This document shows, one piece after another, positions 8,055-17,207 of a DNA stretch of 64,000 nucleotides. The DNA comes from Paenibacillus radicibacter. GTDB lineage: Bacteria; Bacillota; Bacilli; Paenibacillales; NBRC-103111. How positions within the stretch are numbered: the first letter of the stretch is position 1; every line of letters begins with the position of its first letter. The stretch is from NCBI RefSeq assembly GCF_024721995.1, contig NZ_JANQBC010000011.1, positions 62,001 to 126,000 of the forward strand. The letters are read 5' to 3'. The notes beneath the pieces are model-generated. The model had not been told where the DNA came from. It saw only the letters and a program-made list of their open reading frames with translations, and did no database searches. Both the position numbers and the translations under genes were made by a program.

Positions 8055-8612
8055 CTAAACGGGCTTCACCATATGCGTGTACTCATGTTCACAAACGATT
8101 AGTTTGCCGTCTGCACGATATCCCATCTTCTCGTAGAGCGCATAAGCACCAAGTTTATCTTTTTCAACAATAAGTGCCACTTTATCATGACCTTCTTCAG
8201 CTGCTCGCACTTCAAAAGCTTTCATCAGCTCTTTACCGATGCCCTGGCCTTGGTACGCATCATCCACAGCAAGCGAATCCAGATAGTATTCGTCATCGCG
8301 GCATTCTTTTTCCAAGATCACATCTGGATTTCCGGTCACTTCAATTAAATGCTTAATAATCGGCTGATCCAGCTCGTCCATCTTACCACCGTCATAAGAA
8401 AGCACGAAGCCAACCACTTTGCCATCTATTTCTTTAACAATGGTATTTCGATAACTTAAACGATTATCCCCCTGTTCGAAAAAGGTTTCTAGCGCCTCGT
8501 ACATGCGCGCTTCATCATCATATCCTGAAAGCTTATTCGCAATATTATCAATTGCAGAGTGCAATAATGGAATAACTCTTTTACTGTCAGATGCTCTTGC
8601 TGCTCGTATCAT
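8055..8612 (-). CDS. GNAT-family N-acetyltransferase
   Basis: A single-domain acetyltransferase of about 185 aa using acetyl-CoA on an unknown amine. The GNAT core is visible: the strand YYLDSLAVDDAYQGQGIGKELM contains the pyrophosphate-binding Q/RxxGxG/A loop, followed by VEKDKLGAYALYEKMGY, the usual motif B. The ATG at 8612 is 12 nt after AGGAG; a GTG at 8621 directly after the nsrR stop is possible. It lies between nsrR and fetAB in one transcription unit. Confidence 0.75.
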   Translation of the reverse strand: MIRAARASDSKRVIPLLHSAIDNIANKLSGYDDEARMYEALETFFEQGDNRLSYRNTIVKEIDGKVVGFVLSYDGGKMDELDQPIIKHLIEVTGNPDVILEKECRDDEYYLDSLAVDDAYQGQGIGKELMKAFEVRAAEEGHDKVALIVEKDKLGAYALYEKMGYRADGKLIVCEHEYTHMVKPV

Positions 8613-8621
8613 GCTGCTCAC

Positions 8622-9056
8622 TCACTCCTGTAATAAAATTTGAATGGTAGACGGATCTTCCACAATATCTGCCAATGTGTATTCATTAAGTTTATTTAAA
8701 TATACTTGAAGTGCAGAAGCAAGTAAGTGTTTAAGTTTACATGATGAAGAGAGCTTGCACGTATTGGTCAACACATCGAAACATTCAACTAGATCAAAGT
8801 CCTTCTCTGTTTGGCGCACAATATCTCCAATTCGAACCGACTTCGGGTCAACAGCAAGTTTAATACCGCCACCGCGCCCCCTTGAAGTGGCAATAAGTCC
8901 AAGCTTACCAAGCTCATGCACCACTTTGATCAAATGATTCTCCGATATCCCATATGACCTTGCAATGTCTCCAATACTCGATTTCTGACCCTCTTCCAGC
9001 ACGGCTAAATACATCAGAACGCGAAGCGAATAATCTGTGTAGTACGTCAATCTCAT
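8622..9056 (-). CDS. nsrR: NsrR-type Rrf2 iron-sulfur nitric oxide sensor
   Basis: A 144-aa Rrf2-family repressor that senses NO through a [4Fe-4S] cluster. A winged helix is followed by Cys92, Cys100 and Cys106, the same numbering and C-x7-C-x5-C spacing as in Bacillus subtilis NsrR. Asp8, a cluster ligand in studied NsrR proteins, is also present. It is divergent from hmp, the classic NsrR target, and a near-perfect NsrR operator lies between them at 9131-9153, so self-regulation is likely. IscR and RsrR-type Rrf2 proteins are the alternatives, but cysteine spacing and neighbourhood favour NsrR. Confidence 0.9.
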   Translation of the reverse strand: MRLTYYTDYSLRVLMYLAVLEEGQKSSIGDIARSYGISENHLIKVVHELGKLGLIATSRGRGGGIKLAVDPKSVRIGDIVRQTEKDFDLVECFDVLTNTCKLSSSCKLKHLLASALQVYLNKLNEYTLADIVEDPSTIQILLQE

Positions 9057-9130
9057 CGGTCATTCCTCCACTCTTCATATAGATTAAGCCATTGCATCCC
9101 ATTTCACAAATTGTAACACGCTTGCCACAT

Positions 9131-9153
9131 AAGATGTATTAATAATGTATCTT
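9131..9153. promoter_or_regulatory. NsrR operator in the nsrR-hmp intergenic region
   Basis: A 23-bp imperfect palindrome with arms AAGATGTATT and AATGTATCTT fits the NsrR consensus AANATGCATTTNAAATGCATNTT known from enterobacteria. A second overlapping palindrome centred on CTTTAAAG (9146-9165) extends it. It sits about 80 bp before both divergent starts. Confidence 0.75.
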
Positions 9154-9233
9154 TAAAGGTGTATTTGTGTTATAACTTTAATTGTAAGATCTATTACAAC
9201 TGATTCATTACAATCGTACGGAGGCGAGTAAAC

Positions 9234-10445
9234 ATGCTAGATCAGTACACACGTAACATTATTAAATCGACCGTTCCTGTACTTGAAATGTACGGCAATG
9301 AAATTACGAAAACTTTTTACAAACGGTTATTCGAAAAACACCCGGAACTGCTAAATATCTTTAATCAAGCCCATCAAAAAGCAGGTGACCAACCGAAAGC
9401 ACTAGCTAACACGGTCTATGCAGCTGCTGTTCATATCGATCAATTAGAAGCCATTATCCCTGTCGTGAAGCAAATCGCTCACAAACATGTATCCCTTGGC
9501 ATCAAAGCTGAGCATTATCCAATCGTTGGAGAAAATTTGCTAGCCGCTATTAAGGAAGTACTTGGCGATGCTGCAACACCTGAAATTATCGAGGCATGGG
9601 GCAAAGCATACGGCGTAATCGCCGATATTTTCATTCAAACAGAAGCTAATATGTATAACGAATCTTTACAAAAAGAAGGCGGTTGGAGCGATTTCAGACC
9701 CTTTGTTATCGATCGCAAAGTCCGTGAATCAGCAAGTGTATATGCCTTCTATCTCAAACCACAAGATGGTGGGGCTATAGCAAAATTCCTACCTGGTCAA
9801 TATGTGTCTATCAAAATAAACGATGGTCATTACGATCACATTCGTCAGTATTCCCTTACGTGCTGTCCATGTGACGGCCACTATCGCATTGGTGTGAAGC
9901 ATGAACGTGGTGGCAATCATGCCGATGGCGTTGTATCCACTTACCTGCATAAACAAGCAGATGTTGGTGATGTCTTACTCTTAACACCGCCACAAGGTGA
10001 GTTTGTTCTCGATAAAGAAAGCAAGCGACCTGCTCTTTTATTAGGGGCCGGTATCGGTATTACGCCGCTGCTCTCGATGATACGTCCACTAGCTAAGAAG
10101 TCTCGCACAGTTTCCATCGTACATGCGGTGTTAAATGGTGAGCAGCATCCTTTTGCAGCAGAAATTCATGATTACGCTCAAAAAACACCTGATGCTCGTG
10201 CCATTACGCTGTATGAACAGCCTACTTCTGAAGATCGTGATGCACAAAACTATGATTATGAAGGTCGCATCACACTTGAGATCTTGGAATCCGCTCTACC
10301 TGCAACAGATATTGAAGCTTACATCTGCGGCCCAGTACCGTTTATGGAACAAGCCTGTACGATGCTCAAGGAGCTTGGTGTTCCTGCTGACCAAATTCAC
10401 TATGAAGTATTCGGTTCTGCTCAAGCATTCGGCAATTTACGTTGA
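9234..10445 (+). CDS. hmp: Flavohemoglobin (nitric oxide dioxygenase)
   Basis: A 403-aa cytoplasmic enzyme converting NO plus O2 to nitrate using NAD(P)H. The N-terminal globin domain (about 1-138) has the proximal histidine in [12 protein letters not shown]. The FAD-binding domain (about 150-260) has the RQYSLTC flavin motif. The NAD-binding domain has [14 protein letters not shown] and ends with the typical YICGPVPFM and VHYEVFG-like tail (IHYEVFG). Length matches the family. GGAGGCG precedes the ATG. It is divergent from nsrR with an operator between, so it is predicted to be derepressed by NO. Confidence 0.95.
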   Translation: MLDQYTRNIIKSTVPVLEMYGNEITKTFYKRLFEKHPELLNIFNQAHQKAGDQPKALANTVYAAAVHIDQLEAIIPVVKQIAHKHVSLGIKAEHYPIVGENLLAAIKEVLGDAATPEIIEAWGKAYGVIADIFIQTEANMYNESLQKEGGWSDFRPFVIDRKVRESASVYAFYLKPQDGGAIAKFLPGQYVSIKINDGHYDHIRQYSLTCCPCDGHYRIGVKHERGGNHADGVVSTYLHKQADVGDVLLLTPPQGEFVLDKESKRPALLLGAGIGITPLLSMIRPLAKKSRTVSIVHAVLNGEQHPFAAEIHDYAQKTPDARAITLYEQPTSEDRDAQNYDYEGRITLEILESALPATDIEAYICGPVPFMEQACTMLKELGVPADQIHYEVFGSAQAFGNLR

Positions 10446-10449
10446 TATA

Positions 10450-10499
10450 AACACACCCCGTCATCCCCCAATTGTTTGGTTCGGATTACGGGGTGTGTT
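10450..10499. terminator. Hairpin between hmp and the chemoreceptor gene
   Basis: AACACACCCCGT pairs perfectly with ACGGGGTGTGTT (12 bp) around a 26-nt loop. The U-tract is weak on both sides, so it may be an imperfect terminator for the two convergent genes. Confidence 0.6.
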
Positions 10500-10505
10500 G
10501 GTTAA

Positions 10506-11516
10506 TTAAGAAATTCCTTTTAAATTTTCTAAATCAAAAGTTACACGCTCGATCATCGAGACGAAAGAAGCGAGTTCCTCCGAATGAGCTGCCTGATTCC
10601 TTGCATTGTTAGCCGTTCCCTCTGACTCTACTTGAACTTGCGCTAACAAAGATGTAATCATCTCTAATTTATCCTGAATTTCAGACAACGCTTTCTTCGA
10701 GTGTTTCGCAAGCTTACGAATTTCATTGGCAACCACTTCAAATCCACGACCATCTACACCTGCTCTTGCTGCCTCAATTGCTGCATTAAGACCTAACAGA
10801 TGAGTCTGATCGGAGATCTCTCTCATTAAATCGCCCATTTCATGAATGTGCCCAACCTCATCGTTAAGGGAGGTCACTAAGTTGTTCGCTTTGTCTTGTG
10901 ACTCTGCCGTACTCATCGCAGTAGTTGCAATCGATTGGGTATTTACAGTTAATTCAGACATCATGGAAGCTAGTTCTTGAACGGCTGCCGATATCCCTGT
11001 TAGCATATGCTGTTTCTCATCGGCAATCCTTTGAATTTTGAGCTTCTCATCACGCTCATACGCTTCAAGTACGAGCTGTGAATCCAGATTGAACATCTTC
11101 GTAAGCGCATGAATAACGCCTGGCCACTGATCAGGCAGCAACTTCTTAAATTCAGCAATTGCAATGTCTAGATAAATCATATATGTACCCAGGTACCAAT
11201 CCGTTGTCAGACCAATTCGGGAATGAATCGCTCCAATATGTAATCTGCGCTCAATAAACGATTCATCAATATTTCCTGTTGCGAGTGAAAGAAAATACCA
11301 GACTTGCGTTTCCTTCAAGCGATCCAAGCTGCTATGCTTCTCGATAATGCTGCGAAGCTCGTCCTTCTTAATGATTTGTGCATACAATTCATCTACTACA
11401 GCATGTACAATTTTCTTAAAAGTTGCTTCATGACTTTGTAGCAATTGCAGTTCTTGATTCGTAATACCGATATACTGAATTTGTTGCAATCTTCTCTGGT
11501 CGATGATTGAGATCAT
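10506..11516 (-). CDS. Globin-coupled soluble chemoreceptor (HemAT-like)
   Basis: A 336-aa protein with an N-terminal globin-coupled sensor domain (about 1-170) and a C-terminal methyl-accepting signalling domain. The likely haem-binding histidine is in [14 protein letters not shown], and [10 protein letters not shown] resembles the HemAT core. The signalling tip is [20 protein letters not shown] followed by [15 protein letters not shown], the CheA/CheW contact. No transmembrane segment is present, so it is a cytosolic oxygen (or NO/CO) receptor. It is about 100 residues shorter than Bacillus subtilis HemAT because the helical bundle is shortened. It sits convergent to hmp, which groups two gas-binding globins. 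Confidence 0.85.
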   Translation of the reverse strand: MISIIDQRRLQQIQYIGITNQELQLLQSHEATFKKIVHAVVDELYAQIIKKDELRSIIEKHSSLDRLKETQVWYFLSLATGNIDESFIERRLHIGAIHSRIGLTTDWYLGTYMIYLDIAIAEFKKLLPDQWPGVIHALTKMFNLDSQLVLEAYERDEKLKIQRIADEKQHMLTGISAAVQELASMMSELTVNTQSIATTAMSTAESQDKANNLVTSLNDEVGHIHEMGDLMREISDQTHLLGLNAAIEAARAGVDGRGFEVVANEIRKLAKHSKKALSEIQDKLEMITSLLAQVQVESEGTANNARNQAAHSEELASFVSMIERVTFDLENLKGIS

Positions 11517-11719
11517 TGTTACTCCTAGCCCCCTATTGACACTGTTTACTAAATATTCACAACTCTTTCATTGTAATTCAGAAGCTAGGTGAATCCAATC
11601 CTTAAACCTATGAATATGGATTTGTTTTTGAACATATTATGAACCGCGTAGACATTGACATTTTGTAGCAGTACAATTGGGCTATATTCGCAATTTTCAT
11701 AATGAAAGGAATGTTCACT

Positions 11720-11917
11720 TTGGACGCAGCTGTCATTGATCCATCGATTACAATGCCTCAATTTTTCATCATATTAGTATTCGTACTTTTGATCGGTTCC
11801 TTGGTCTCCCTTGGAATCCTGAGATTTTTCCAAGCCAATAAAAAGTCAGGAACGACCTTCATTGGATTATCGGCTGTAAGTGCGGCAGTGTTTATATTTG
11901 TCGTAAATTTATTTTAA
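11720..11917 (+). CDS. Small two-helix membrane protein of unknown function
   Basis: A 65-aa protein with two predicted membrane helices (FFIILVFVLLIGSLVSLGIL and a C-terminal FIGLSAVSAAVFIFVVNLF) joined by the basic loop RFFQANKKSG. The TTG at 11720 is chosen because AAAGGA lies 9 nt before it; an ATG at 11702 would add six residues but has no ribosome binding site. A terminator follows directly. I do not recognise a family. Confidence 0.6.
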   Translation: MDAAVIDPSITMPQFFIILVFVLLIGSLVSLGILRFFQANKKSGTTFIGLSAVSAAVFIFVVNLF

Positions 11918-11931
11918 CAAACAGCAAAAAG

Positions 11932-11993
11932 ACACCCCTCCGTCACAAAAGCGTACCAAATGGTGCGTTTATAGGTGATAGAGGGGTGTTTTT
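11932..11993. terminator. Branched bidirectional terminator
   Basis: ACACCCCTC (11932-11940) pairs with GAGGGGTGT (11981-11989). There are A-rich and T-rich flanks and a smaller inner hairpin (GCGTACCAAATGGTGCG). It lies between the convergent small membrane protein and DUF817 genes. Confidence 0.8.
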
Positions 11994-12004
11994 CTTATGT
12001 TTAT

Positions 12005-12811
12005 CTAATTCGACAACTTCCTATTCCTACTGGTAGAATGTTTGATGTGATTCCTATTCTTCACATGCTTGAGATTGGCAACGATGATGAAAGAGACAAT
12101 CACGAGCAGGAACCAAGACGATATTTTGCTAAATGATACGAGTGCCCAAGCTTCACGTTGATTCGGGTACTGCCATGCGCCAAGCGCTGTCGCGATATTT
12201 TCGCCAATCCAGATGAAGAAACCGATGCAGAAGAAGGACGCAATAAGCGGCATTCGAAGCCTTGTCTCTCCCAATTGGAACGACACATACGTGCGGAAGT
12301 AGAGAATAAACAAGATACCCGTTAACCACCAGCGCATATCCCAGAGCCAATGGTGGGTCATGAAGTTCAAATATATCGCAATACCGAGTGTCATCGACAA
12401 AGCTGGATGCGGATAGCGATGCAGTTCAAGCTTCATTAGTCGCCACGATTGGCACAAGTAACTAGCAACTGAAGCGTACATAAACCCGCTGTATAGCGGC
12501 ACACCGCCGACTTTCGTCCAAGCTTCTTGTGGATATGACCATGAACCCATATAAACCTTAAACAGTTCGAGTGCAAGTCCGATCAAATGGAATAGACCAA
12601 TCACTTTCACTTCGTCCCACGACTCGATACCTGTTCGATACAAGATATACTGCGCTAGCAAACATACGATCAGCATCATGTCATAAGTCGATATATACGG
12701 CACCTTTACAAATTTAAATAAGAACAGTGCACCAAATATAAGGACAGGGAACAAGCACGACTGCGCTTCCAGCCTTGTAAATGTCCATAATAACTTTATC
12801 TTTTGTAGCAT
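12005..12811 (-). CDS. DUF817 family integral membrane protein (YoaT-like)
   Basis: A 268-aa polytopic membrane protein with about eight hydrophobic segments and the DUF817/YoaT signatures: FGALFLFKFVKVPYISTYD near the N terminus, GSWSYPQEAW, VPLYSGFMYASVASY and GENIATALGAWQYPNQ. The function of the family is unknown; it resembles carotenoid-cyclase-type or membrane enzyme folds only loosely. The C terminus is basic and probably cytoplasmic. The gene appears to be monocistronic and ends at a bidirectional terminator. Confidence 0.8.
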   Translation of the reverse strand: MLQKIKLLWTFTRLEAQSCLFPVLIFGALFLFKFVKVPYISTYDMMLIVCLLAQYILYRTGIESWDEVKVIGLFHLIGLALELFKVYMGSWSYPQEAWTKVGGVPLYSGFMYASVASYLCQSWRLMKLELHRYPHPALSMTLGIAIYLNFMTHHWLWDMRWWLTGILFILYFRTYVSFQLGETRLRMPLIASFFCIGFFIWIGENIATALGAWQYPNQREAWALVSFSKISSWFLLVIVSFIIVANLKHVKNRNHIKHSTSRNRKLSN

Positions 12812-12889
12812 TTCATCCTAGCACCTTTCTAAGTCTTACTATTCATTTACAGAATTATATCATACTAGTAAAAATAAGGAGTACACATC

Positions 12890-13933
12890 ATGAACATGAA
12901 ACATCGAAGACTCGCAATTGCAAGTGGATTACTAGCCTTATCCATCGCTTTAAGCGGCTGTTTTGGCGGCTCATCTAGCGGCGACACAGGAACTGACAAA
13001 AGCGTAGAATCTGTTAAGCCAGATAAGCTCAAAGACTTGAACGTAGCGGGCGAACTCATTGTAAGCCCAGGTACCGTGCAATCTTTACTCGTCGAAGGCA
13101 TTATGACGAATGACAAGAAAGAAAATGTCAGCCAAGCGAAGGGAATCAACTACCAATCGAGCAATCCTGAAGTAATTGCTATAGACGAAACTGGTTTGAT
13201 GAGAGTATTCGACAAAGATACGAACGGCAAATCCGTCACGATTACCATTTCACTTCATGGAAAAATCAAACAAACCTTCGTGACCGTCAAAGCTTCACTT
13301 GAAAGCACAGCTAAAGCAAATGGTAGTAGCTCTGTTGTAACGAACGCAATCGACCGCATGGTCGTTGTAAATAAACAGCGTGCATTGCCAGATGGTTATA
13401 TCCCACCAGATTTGGTTTACCCGAATGTGCCATTCTCCTTCAACGATAAAATTGAAAAAAGAATGATGCGCAAAGAAGCTGCAACTGCGCTAGAGCAACT
13501 ATTCGCCGGTGCAGCCAAAGAAAACATTAAGCTCGTAGGTATATCTGCATATCGCTCTTACGAAACGCAAAAAGGTGTATTCGCCCACAATGTGAAGACA
13601 CAAGGTGAAGCGAAAGCTGCTCAATTCAGTGCACGCCCCGGACAAAGTGAACATCAGACTGGACTTGCAATTGATGTATCCAGTGCAAGTGCCAAATACC
13701 AGATTGAGCAATCATTCATAAATACAGTAGAAGGCAAATGGCTTGCGGCTCATGCCCATGAATATGGATTTATTATTCGTTTCCTCAAAGGTAAGGAAAG
13801 CATTACAGGTTACGAATATGAACCTTGGCATATCCGCTTCGTCGGTATCGATGCTGCCAAAGAGATTCATGCCAAAGGGTTAACACTGGAAGAATACTTC
13901 CAAGATGCAGTGCCTGTTCAAGGTGGGAAATAA
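12890..13933 (+). CDS. VanY-type D-Ala-D-Ala carboxypeptidase lipoprotein with Ig-like domain
   Basis: A 347-aa extracellular lipoprotein. It has a signal peptide with lipobox LSGC (Cys at about 23), a Ser/Gly linker, a bacterial Ig-like (Big2-type) domain at about 50-140, and a C-terminal peptidase M15B/VanY domain. That domain shows ISAYRSYETQ, SEHQTGLAIDVS (zinc ligands His and Asp) and EPWHIRFVG (third ligand and catalytic region). It probably trims the terminal D-Ala of peptidoglycan stem peptides. AAGGAG precedes the ATG. No van resistance genes are nearby, so it is likely a housekeeping wall enzyme. Confidence 0.85.
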   Translation: MNMKHRRLAIASGLLALSIALSGCFGGSSSGDTGTDKSVESVKPDKLKDLNVAGELIVSPGTVQSLLVEGIMTNDKKENVSQAKGINYQSSNPEVIAIDETGLMRVFDKDTNGKSVTITISLHGKIKQTFVTVKASLESTAKANGSSSVVTNAIDRMVVVNKQRALPDGYIPPDLVYPNVPFSFNDKIEKRMMRKEAATALEQLFAGAAKENIKLVGISAYRSYETQKGVFAHNVKTQGEAKAAQFSARPGQSEHQTGLAIDVSSASAKYQIEQSFINTVEGKWLAAHAHEYGFIIRFLKGKESITGYEYEPWHIRFVGIDAAKEIHAKGLTLEEYFQDAVPVQGGK

Positions 13934-13962
13934 TACAAACTATATCCTAATAGCATTAAGAA

Positions 13963-14020
13963 AAAGACTTGTTGCCTCCCTCACGAATGTTAAATTCGTA
14001 AGGGACGCATACAAGTCTTT
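13963..14020. terminator. Bidirectional terminator with inner hairpin
   Basis: AAAGACTTGT (13963-13972) pairs with ACAAGTCTTT (14011-14020), and CGAATGTTAAATTCG forms an inner hairpin. It separates the VanY gene from the convergent kdu operon and ends one base before the eda stop codon. Confidence 0.75.
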
Positions 14021-14021
14021 A

Positions 14022-14681
14022 TTATCTATATTTCGCAAACTCAGCCATGTACTGCTCCGCTTTGCGTCTAACATGTGTGTAATCACCTGTTTCCAATGCA
14101 TCTGCAATAAGGTCTGAGCCAATGCCTACAGCGAATGCACCTGCTTTGATCCACTCGCCTAGATTCACCACATTCACACCACCAGTTGGCATGATGTTCG
14201 CATACGGAAGCGGTCCCTTGATGTCCTTAATCGTACGTGGACCATACATATTGCCAGGGAACAACTTCACAACATCCACACCAAGTTCAAGTGCAGTCTG
14301 AATGTCTTGAATCGTCATCACACCCGGCATGATTGGCACACGATATCGATTACACAATTGAACCGTTGCCGGATTTAATGAAGGTCCAACGACAAACTCC
14401 GCACCTGCCAGTATCGCCATTCGTGCAGTTTCTGGATCAAGTACCGTGCCGACTCCAATAATCGCATAATGCTCAGGTTCTGTCGCTGTACTCGAGTAAC
14501 GTTCACGTAGCGCTTCAATCGCTTTAAGTGCATGAGGTACAGTCATCGTCACCTCAATCACCTTAATGCCACCTGTTATCGCTTCAACTGACATCTCGAC
14601 AACTTGCTGCCAATTGTCCCCACGCATCACGGCTACAACACCATGCTCATGTATCGCTTGAATCAATTTCAATTTATGCAT
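14022..14681 (-). CDS. eda: KDPG/KHG aldolase
   Basis: A 219-aa class I aldolase that splits 2-keto-3-deoxy-6-phosphogluconate into pyruvate and glyceraldehyde 3-phosphate. It shows the Schiff-base lysine in VVKLFPGN, the phosphate-binding MPTGGVN and the GVGTV strand. The ATG at 14681 follows an AAGGGA-like site; an upstream in-frame start inside kdgK is less likely. It is the last gene of the kduI-deoR-kduD-kdgK-eda operon and supplies the final step of unsaturated uronate degradation. Confidence 0.9.
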   Translation of the reverse strand: MHKLKLIQAIHEHGVVAVMRGDNWQQVVEMSVEAITGGIKVIEVTMTVPHALKAIEALRERYSSTATEPEHYAIIGVGTVLDPETARMAILAGAEFVVGPSLNPATVQLCNRYRVPIMPGVMTIQDIQTALELGVDVVKLFPGNMYGPRTIKDIKGPLPYANIMPTGGVNVVNLGEWIKAGAFAVGIGSDLIADALETGDYTHVRRKAEQYMAEFAKYR

Positions 14682-14703
14682 ATTAGAAGTCCCTTCTTCT
14701 TCC

Positions 14704-15657
14704 TTATCTTTCCACATGCACCGCAAGGTTCAACTTCGCTTGTACTTGCTTCCAAGTAGGCAGTCCTTGCCAATCTCCTTCAACTTGAATAACCATCGAC
14801 CCAAGAAGATTACCAAGGCGAACGGCTTCCTCAAGGGATTCGCCCTTAAGGAGACCACTTAGAAAGCCTGCGCAGAAGGCGTCCCCCGCTCCAACCGTGT
14901 CGATAACATGCTCGACATGGATGTATGGGACAGCGCGCACAGCGCCTTGTTCCACGAGGTACGTCACGTTGTCACCGCCTTTGACAACGGACACATTACC
15001 AAGCTCATGCAGCTTGTCGAAGATGACACCTTCATCTTCGGTATCATACAAGAGCTTCAGCTCGTCCATGCCCGGCAGGAAGTAATCCGCTTGCGCTGCC
15101 AGCGGGAGCAGCATCTTGCGGGCTTGTTCCACGCTCCAGAGTTTCAGCCTAAGGTTCGGATCAAAGCTGACCCGAACCCCATGCTTCTTCGCTAGGCGAA
15201 CTGCTTCATACACGAGCTCGCAGCAAGGTTCACTTAATGCAGGCGTAATGCCTGTAATGTGCAATATTTTACAAGAAGCGATATAGGATTCATCCAAGAT
15301 TGCCTCAGTCATCCGGCTCGCAGCCGAATGCGCCCGATAATAATACACGGAAGATTTTCCTGCTACGACTTCACGTATGATTAATCCAGTTGGAACCGTA
15401 GTAGAGAATTGTACTCGAGATACATCCACACCTTCACCACGAATGGTTTTGACAATTTTGGTGCCTATCGGATCTTCACCGAGCTTAGAAAACCAACCCA
15501 CACGATGCCCAAGTCGAGAAAGGCCAATAGCAACATTGCTCTCCGCTCCGCCAAATGAACATTCCATCGTACTCGTGTATTCGATACCTTTACTGCTAGT
15601 CGGCATCATCAGTCCCATCGTTTCGCCGAACGTAATAACCTCTAATAATTGATGCAT
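14704..15657 (-). CDS. kdgK: 2-Keto-3-deoxygluconate kinase (PfkB family)
   Basis: A sugar kinase of about 317 aa that phosphorylates 2-keto-3-deoxygluconate to KDPG, feeding Eda. PfkB signatures are visible: the N-terminal GGAESNVAIGLSRLG and the C-terminal DTVGAGDAFCAGFLSG with the catalytic Asp and anion hole. The ATG at 15657 follows AAGGAT with a 9-nt spacer; a GTG at 15666 is also in frame. It is the fourth gene of the operon, 21 bp after kduD. Confidence 0.9.
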   Translation of the reverse strand: MHQLLEVITFGETMGLMMPTSSKGIEYTSTMECSFGGAESNVAIGLSRLGHRVGWFSKLGEDPIGTKIVKTIRGEGVDVSRVQFSTTVPTGLIIREVVAGKSSVYYYRAHSAASRMTEAILDESYIASCKILHITGITPALSEPCCELVYEAVRLAKKHGVRVSFDPNLRLKLWSVEQARKMLLPLAAQADYFLPGMDELKLLYDTEDEGVIFDKLHELGNVSVVKGGDNVTYLVEQGAVRAVPYIHVEHVIDTVGAGDAFCAGFLSGLLKGESLEEAVRLGNLLGSMVIQVEGDWQGLPTWKQVQAKLNLAVHVER

Positions 15658-15678
15658 CGTAAACACATCCTTATCCTC

Positions 15679-16434
15679 TTATCGGTTCATCCATCCGCCA
15701 TCCACGCACAGGACATGCCCATGCATATAGTCCGAAGCGTTAGAAGCTAAGAATACGACTGGACCTTGCAAATCCTCCGCTCTTCCCCAGCGCCCTGCAG
15801 GAATTCGATCCAAGATCGACTTATTACGATCCTCATCTGCCCGAAGTGCTGCTGTATTGTCCGTTGCCATGTAGCCCGGTGCAATTGCGTTCACATTCAC
15901 ACCTTTACTTGCCCATTCATTTGCCATGGCTTTCGTAATCCCTGCCACTCCATGCTTAGCAGCCGTGTAACCTGGTACATTAATCCCACCTTGGTACGTT
16001 AACATGGATGCAATGTTGATGATTTTACCCGAACCTTGCTTGATCATCTCACGACCCGCATATTGACTAAGGAAGAATACACTATTCAGATTCAGATCCA
16101 GTACATCGTGCCAATCGGATGCAGCGTGGTCTGCAACTGGTGTACGTCGAATGATCCCTGCATTGTTCACTAGAATATCGATTCGTCCCATTGCTTGAAC
16201 CGCTTGATCCATTACGCTTTGCAAGATGCTCTCGTCGCTTAAATCTGCTGTGATCGTATAAGCTTCACGACCCCTTGCTTGAATTTGACCCACCACATCG
16301 TCCGATGAACTATGTGTCGTCACAACCGTAACATCTGCACCTGCTTCCGCAAGTCCAAGTGCAATTCCCGCTCCAAGACCACGTGCCCCACCTGTCACAA
16401 CTGCCTTCTTACCACTTAGATCAAATAAGTTCAT
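15679..16434 (-). CDS. kduD: 2-Deoxy-D-gluconate/DKII 3-dehydrogenase (SDR family)
   Basis: A 251-aa short-chain dehydrogenase that reduces 2,5-diketo-3-deoxygluconate to 2-keto-3-deoxygluconate. The SDR motifs are TGGARGLG for NAD(P) binding, NNAG, and the catalytic YTAAKHG with an upstream serine in NIASML. PGYMATDNTAALR is typical of KduD. The ATG at 16434 follows GGGGTG. Placement between kduI and kdgK, one step after the KduI isomerase, supports the call over a generic SDR. Confidence 0.9.
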   Translation of the reverse strand: MNLFDLSGKKAVVTGGARGLGAGIALGLAEAGADVTVVTTHSSSDDVVGQIQARGREAYTITADLSDESILQSVMDQAVQAMGRIDILVNNAGIIRRTPVADHAASDWHDVLDLNLNSVFFLSQYAGREMIKQGSGKIINIASMLTYQGGINVPGYTAAKHGVAGITKAMANEWASKGVNVNAIAPGYMATDNTAALRADEDRNKSILDRIPAGRWGRAEDLQGPVVFLASNASDYMHGHVLCVDGGWMNR

Positions 16435-16451
16435 AACCGTCACCCCGTCGA

Positions 16452-17207
16452 TTATTGTATAGGCACACCTGCACCCTGATAGCGATTACGCATCGCTGCA
16501 TCCAATCCTGAATCCGTAATGATTGCATCCATTTCTGATAACTGTGCAAATGTCATGAGCGCGTACTTATCGAACTTCGAATGATCCGCAACACAATAAC
16601 GATATTTCGCGCATTCGATGAGTGCCTGCTTCTGCTCTGCTAGATCAGACGTATAGATCGTCAGACCGTAATCCAAGTGAAGACCTGTCGTCGATATAAA
16701 CACTTTCTGCACATTTAACTTTTTCAAAAAAGAAAGAGATTCTCCGTTCACAAGCAAGTTTCGCTTCTGATACCCACCCGGAACGACCAAGTGAATCTGG
16801 TCTTTATGAACCAATTCACTGATGATAAACAGATCGTTCGTAATAACTGTAAGTGGCGCATTCGGTAAGCGTCTTGCCATCTCAAGTGTTGTACTGCCGC
16901 CATCCAGCGCAATAATGTCGCGTGGTTCGATACGCTCTAGCGCCTTGGCTGCCAGCTCACCCTTCTGCTGTAAGCAATTCGTCATTGCTGCGCGACCAGG
17001 GAATGAGCCTACATGACCGTCATTCTTCGGAACTGCACCACCGTGTACGCGAGACAATAATCCTTGCTCTTCAAGCTTCTCTAAATCTTCACGAATGGTC
17101 TTACCTGTAACACCCATTAACTGACTTAGCCCTGCACTTTTCACTTCTCCATCCTGAAGCAAAAGTTCCATGATTTTCTCGTGTCTCTTAATTACCGATA
17201 ATGACAT
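16452..17207 (-). CDS. DeoR-family transcriptional regulator of the kdu operon
   Basis: A 251-aa repressor with an N-terminal DeoR helix-turn-helix (about 1-57, with VTGKTIREDLEKLEEQGLLSRVHGGA) and a C-terminal sugar-phosphate sensing domain (DeoRC) holding the ALDGGSTTLEMARRL phosphate-binding loop. Its ATG overlaps the kduI stop as TAATG, so translation is coupled. Its place inside the operon suggests it senses a pathway phosphate such as KDPG. It may bind the palindrome at 18108-18119. Confidence 0.85.
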   Translation of the reverse strand: MSLSVIKRHEKIMELLLQDGEVKSAGLSQLMGVTGKTIREDLEKLEEQGLLSRVHGGAVPKNDGHVGSFPGRAAMTNCLQQKGELAAKALERIEPRDIIALDGGSTTLEMARRLPNAPLTVITNDLFIISELVHKDQIHLVVPGGYQKRNLLVNGESLSFLKKLNVQKVFISTTGLHLDYGLTIYTSDLAEQKQALIECAKYRYCVADHSKFDKYALMTFAQLSEMDAIITDSGLDAAMRNRYQGAGVPIQ

